This document shows positions 60,951 to 64,000 of a DNA stretch of 64,000 nt, one piece after another. This stretch comes from an uncultured Acetatifactor sp. (GTDB taxonomy: Bacteria; Bacillota; Clostridia; Lachnospirales; Lachnospiraceae). The stretch covers positions 1 to 64,000 of the forward strand of contig CATKYJ010000023.1 in the NCBI GenBank assembly GCA_949840885.1. The letters are read 5' to 3'. Both the position numbers and the translations under genes were made by a program. Each line of letters begins with the position of its first letter. The first letter of the stretch is position 1. Under the pieces are notes generated by a model. That model made no database searches and had not been told where the DNA came from. It was given only the letters and a program-made list of their open reading frames with translations.

Positions 60951-62318
60951 ATGCAATACGACATCATCATAGTAGGCGCAGGGCCGGGAGGGATTTTTTC
61001 GGCGTATGAGCTGTCAAAAGAAAATCCGCGGCTGAAAATAGCCCTGTTCGAGGCGGGGCATGCCCTGGAGAAGCGCCATTGCCCCATTGACGGGGAGAAA
61101 GTGAAAAGCTGCATCGGCTGCAAGTCCTGCTCCATCATGAGCGGCTTTGGAGGCGCAGGGGCCTTTTCCGACGGAAAATACAACATCACCAATGACTTTG
61201 GGGGAACCCTCCACGAATTTATCGGAAAAAAGCAGGCCATCGACCTTATGGAATACGTGGACACCATTAACATGAAGTACGGTGGGGAGGGCACAAAGAA
61301 ATATTCCACAGCCGGAACCCAGTTCAAGAAAATCTGCATGCAGAACAAATTAAAGCTTCTGGATGCCTCGGTGCGCCATCTGGGCACGGACATCAATTTC
61401 GTAGTGCTGGAGAACCTGTACGCGGAACTGAAAGAAAAGGTGGACTTTTACTTTGACACCCTCGTTGACTCTATTTCGCTGACAGAGGGCGGCTACGAGG
61501 TGCATTGCAAGGAGGAGACATACACTTGTGAAAAGTGCATCGTCTCCGTAGGCCGCAGCGGCAGCAAGTGGATGGAGAAGATCTGCAGGGAGCTGGAGAT
61601 TCCCACCAAGTCCAACCGGGTGGACATCGGCGTGCGGGTGGAGCTGCCGGCGGTGATCTTCTCCCATCTCACGGACGAGCTCTACGAGAGCAAGATCGTA
61701 TACCGGACGGAGAAGTTTGAGGACAATGTGCGGACTTTCTGTATGAATCCCTACGGAATCGTAGTCAATGAGAACACCAACGGCATTGTCACGGTCAACG
61801 GCCACAGCTTTGAAAGTCCCGAGAAGCGCACGGAGAATACGAACTTTGCCCTGCTGGTGGCAAAGCATTTCTCCGAACCCTTTAAGGACAGCAACGGATA
61901 CGGGGAGAGCATAGCAAGGCTCTCGAACATGCTGGGAGGCGGCGTCATCGTCCAGCGCTTCGGCGATCTGGTCAGGGGACGGCGCAGCAATGCCACCCGG
62001 ATTGCGGAGGGAATGGTGACGCCCACCCTGGCCGCCACGCCCGGGGACTTAAGCCTGGTGCTGCCCAAGCGCATCATGGACGGCATCATTGAAATGATCT
62101 ACGCCCTGGACAAGATTGCGCCGGGGACGGCCAACGACGATACGCTGCTCTACGGCGTGGAGGTGAAGTTCTATAACATGGAGGTGGAGCTGGACGAAAA
62201 TCTGGAATCCAGACATAAGGGCCTCTACATCATCGGCGACGGCAGCGGCGTGACCCATTCCCTGTCCCATGCCTCCGCCAGCGGCGTATACGTGGCCAGA
62301 CGGATTCTGGGGATGTAA
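60951..62318 (+). CDS. FAD-dependent dehydrogenase, COG2509 type
   Basis: 455 residues from ATG 60951, with GGCGAGGAGGTAATC upstream; the frame is open to 60738 but the extra part is not family-like. The dinucleotide motif is IIIVGAGPGGIFSAYELS; CIGCKSCSIMSGFGGAGAFSDGKYN and the C-terminal YIIGDGSGVTHSLSHASASG are characteristic. Cysteines in CIGCKSC may serve redox chemistry. Cellular role of the family is unsettled. It is preceded by a 163-bp spacer and followed by the duplicated hairpin repeat. Confidence 0.88.
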   Translation: MQYDIIIVGAGPGGIFSAYELSKENPRLKIALFEAGHALEKRHCPIDGEKVKSCIGCKSCSIMSGFGGAGAFSDGKYNITNDFGGTLHEFIGKKQAIDLMEYVDTINMKYGGEGTKKYSTAGTQFKKICMQNKLKLLDASVRHLGTDINFVVLENLYAELKEKVDFYFDTLVDSISLTEGGYEVHCKEETYTCEKCIVSVGRSGSKWMEKICRELEIPTKSNRVDIGVRVELPAVIFSHLTDELYESKIVYRTEKFEDNVRTFCMNPYGIVVNENTNGIVTVNGHSFESPEKRTENTNFALLVAKHFSEPFKDSNGYGESIARLSNMLGGGVIVQRFGDLVRGRRSNATRIAEGMVTPTLAATPGDLSLVLPKRIMDGIIEMIYALDKIAPGTANDDTLLYGVEVKFYNMEVELDENLESRHKGLYIIGDGSGVTHSLSHASASGVYVARRILGM

Positions 62319-62322
62319 GGGA

Positions 62323-62431
62323 GAACGCGCTGAAGCGACTTTACCCTTTAGAGCCGTCGCGCAGCGACAAACAAAATAAAGTCGGGAACGCGCTGAAGCG
62401 ACTTTACCCTTTAGGGCTGTCGCGCAGCGAC
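62323..62431. repeat. Two tandem copies of a 46-bp hairpin repeat
   Basis: GAACGCGCTGAAGCGACTTT and its continuation occur at 62323-62368 and 62386-62431 (period 63 bp), differing at two bases (TTAGAGCC versus TTAGGGCT). Within each, CGCTGAAGCGAC can pair with GTCGCGCAGCG, and GTCGC/GCGAC forms a small second hairpin. It resembles REP/BIME-type extragenic repeats and may terminate or stabilise transcripts. Confidence 0.8.
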
Positions 62432-62451
62432 TATAATTAAGGAGAAAAAAT

Positions 62452-64000
62452 ATGGCAATTCTGGTAGGAGAAGAGGGCAGATTATTTACCCTGCAGACCG
62501 CGGACGGAACATATCAGATGTACGCGGACGAGAAGAACGTGCTGCTGCACACCTATTACGGAAAGAAGATTGAGACAGAGAACATGGCGGAGCTGATATG
62601 CCGGACGGACGTGGGCTTTGCCGGGAATCCTCCGGAAGCGGCCGGGGACAGAACGTATTCCCTGGACTGCCTGCCCCAGGAGCTTCCCTCCGGCGGCGTG
62701 GGCGATTACCGGGAGGAGTGCGTGTGTATAAAGCATGCGGACGGAAGCCTGGCGGCGGATTTTCGCTTTGCCGGGTATGAGGTCAGAAAGGGCGCATACA
62801 AGCTGCCCGGTCTGCCCGCCCTGTACGATGGCGGACAGGAGAGCGACACTTTGGTCATCACCATGCGGGAGAAAGCCTCGGATGTGACGGCGTATTTGTA
62901 CTACGGAGTGTTTGAGAGAGAGAATGTAATCACCCGGGCAGTCAGGGTGGAGAATAACGGAGACAAAGAGATAGTCCTGGAGAGGTGTCTCTCCGCCTGC
63001 CTGGATTTCCAGTACGGGTCATATGATTTTATTACGTTCTGCGGGAGACATGCCATGGAGCGGGTACCCGAGCGGACAGCCATAGGGCGCACGAAACTGG
63101 AGATCGGCAGCCTGCGGGGGACCTCCAGCCATCAGTACAACCCGGCCGTGATCTGCTGTGAGGCCACAGCCGGGGAGGAGCATGGGGACTGCTACGGTCT
63201 GTGCCTGGCCTACAGCGGCAATTTCCTGGCCTGCGCCCAGATGGACCAGAGGGGCCAGACCAGGGCGCTCATGGGCATTCACCCCGGGCGGTTCTCTTAC
63301 CTGTTAAAGGCAGGGGAGTCCTTTGACGCGCCCCAGGTGATCCTGAGCTACTCGGACGAGGGGCTGACAAAGCTCTCCCATCAGTACCACCGGATACTGC
63401 GGAATCATATGTGCAGGGGCGCATACCAGCACAGCAAGAGACCGATCCTGATCAACAACTGGGAGGCCACCTATTTTGACTTCAACGGGGAGAAGATTCT
63501 GAACATTGCCAGACAGGCAGCGGAGCTGGGGATAGAGATGCTGGTGCTGGACGACGGGTGGTTCGGCAAGCGGGACAGCGACTACAGCGGCCTGGGAGAC
63601 TGGTATGTAAATGAGAGAAAGCTGGGCGGTTCCCTGGCACAGCTGAGCGGAAAGATTCACGATATGGGGATGAAGTTCGGCCTCTGGCTGGAGCCGGAGA
63701 TGATCTCCGAGGACAGCGATCTGTACAGACGGCATCCGGAGTGGGCGGTGCGGATTCCCGGGAGGGAGCCTAACCGCAGCAGGAGCCAGCTGGTGCTGGA
63801 CCTAAGCCGTGGGGATGTGAGGGACTATCTGTTTGAGACTCTGTCAGGGCTTCTGCGGGAGGCCTCGGTGGACTATGTGAAATGGGACGTGAACCGCAGC
63901 ACCTGCGATGTCTACAGCAATGCCCTGGGAAGAGAGCGCATGGGGGAGGTATCCCATCGGCTGATTTTAGGCATGTATGAGCTTTTGGAGCGGCTGCTTA
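62452..64000 (+). CDS. Alpha-galactosidase, GH36 (truncated by the window end)
   Basis: The frame from ATG 62452 (AAGGAGAAAAAAT upstream) stays open to the last base, giving 516 residues of a protein normally about 730 long. The N-terminal beta-supersandwich (to about 330) is followed by the barrel with INNWEATYFDF, LVLDDGWFGKRD, GLWLEPEM and YVKWDVNRS, where Asp479 is the catalytic nucleophile. It releases alpha-galactose from raffinose-type sugars and is cytoplasmic (no signal peptide). The acid/base Asp lies beyond the window. Confidence 0.93.
   Translation, partial: MAILVGEEGRLFTLQTADGTYQMYADEKNVLLHTYYGKKIETENMAELICRTDVGFAGNPPEAAGDRTYSLDCLPQELPSGGVGDYREECVCIKHADGSLAADFRFAGYEVRKGAYKLPGLPALYDGGQESDTLVITMREKASDVTAYLYYGVFERENVITRAVRVENNGDKEIVLERCLSACLDFQYGSYDFITFCGRHAMERVPERTAIGRTKLEIGSLRGTSSHQYNPAVICCEATAGEEHGDCYGLCLAYSGNFLACAQMDQRGQTRALMGIHPGRFSYLLKAGESFDAPQVILSYSDEGLTKLSHQYHRILRNHMCRGAYQHSKRPILINNWEATYFDFNGEKILNIARQAAELGIEMLVLDDGWFGKRDSDYSGLGDWYVNERKLGGSLAQLSGKIHDMGMKFGLWLEPEMISEDSDLYRRHPEWAVRIPGREPNRSRSQLVLDLSRGDVRDYLFETLSGLLREASVDYVKWDVNRSTCDVYSNALGRERMGEVSHRLILGMYELLERLL

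Overview
The window looks like a chromosome segment of an anaerobic gut Lachnospiraceae (Clostridium cluster XIVa). The reasons are the ptb-buk butyrate genes, a glycyl radical enzyme with its activase, Lpl-type sugar ABC transporters with a YesM/YesN two-component pair, uronate genes, a GH36 alpha-galactosidase, two-subunit L-serine dehydratase, strong Gram-positive ribosome binding sites and a CptIN-like type III toxin-antitoxin locus. This assignment is inference; there is no rRNA or marker gene in the window.

Layout. 0.1-3.3 kb: a D,D-carboxypeptidase and, convergent to it, sdaAB/sdaAA. 3.4-17.6 kb: one long plus-strand catabolic operon (two permeases, binding lipoprotein, glycyl radical activase and enzyme, FAD oxidoreductase, sensor kinase, AraC-type response regulator, beta-propeller-like protein with a 24-bp tandem repeat). 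17.7-20 kb: ptb-buk. 20.1-24.3 kb: a pectin/galacturonide module (uxaC and a LacI regulator, divergent from a GH4 enzyme with a CHEV motif).

24.3-51.4 kb is an accessory island, by eye lower in GC than its flanks. It starts with a type III toxin-antitoxin locus (pseudoknot repeat RNA, terminator, toxin). Then come a small orphan gene, two WYL-domain regulators, a TerY-type VWA / PP2C / kinase triad, a superfamily 1 helicase, a protein with a HEPN RNase motif (apparently a duplicated domain), a coiled-coil McrB-like AAA+ ATPase, a DUF2357-like giant protein and a MYG1-type phosphoesterase. A six-gene operon follows: nucleotidyltransferase-like, NAD-dependent sugar reductase, DegT aminotransferase, GNAT-radical SAM fusion, HPr-kinase-like protein and GntP-type permease. 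The island ends in a PHP phosphoesterase gene that abuts a 37-codon remnant of a class B sortase, which marks the right junction.

The main discovery is a promoter box, AGGTTTTT (TTGTAGG in three copies), present four times in the island. Its GG lies exactly 33 nt upstream of a TANAAT -10 hexamer every time, with no usable -35. It precedes the small gene (25207), the VWA-PP2C-kinase-helicase-HEPN operon (28271), the AAA+/DUF2357/MYG1 operon (37007) and the biosynthetic operon (44239). I infer one regulon, probably controlled by the WYL pair, which couples a phospho-signalling and nucleic-acid-processing defence-like machine to a small-molecule or modification pathway.

51.6-64 kb returns to backbone genes: a sugar isomerase, a HerA-like ATPase, a transglutaminase-like protein, an SGNH-like protein behind a structured leader, a lipoprotein, an orphan LytTR regulator, two small proteins of unknown role, a COG2509-type FAD dehydrogenase, a duplicated hairpin repeat, and a GH36 alpha-galactosidase cut by the window end.
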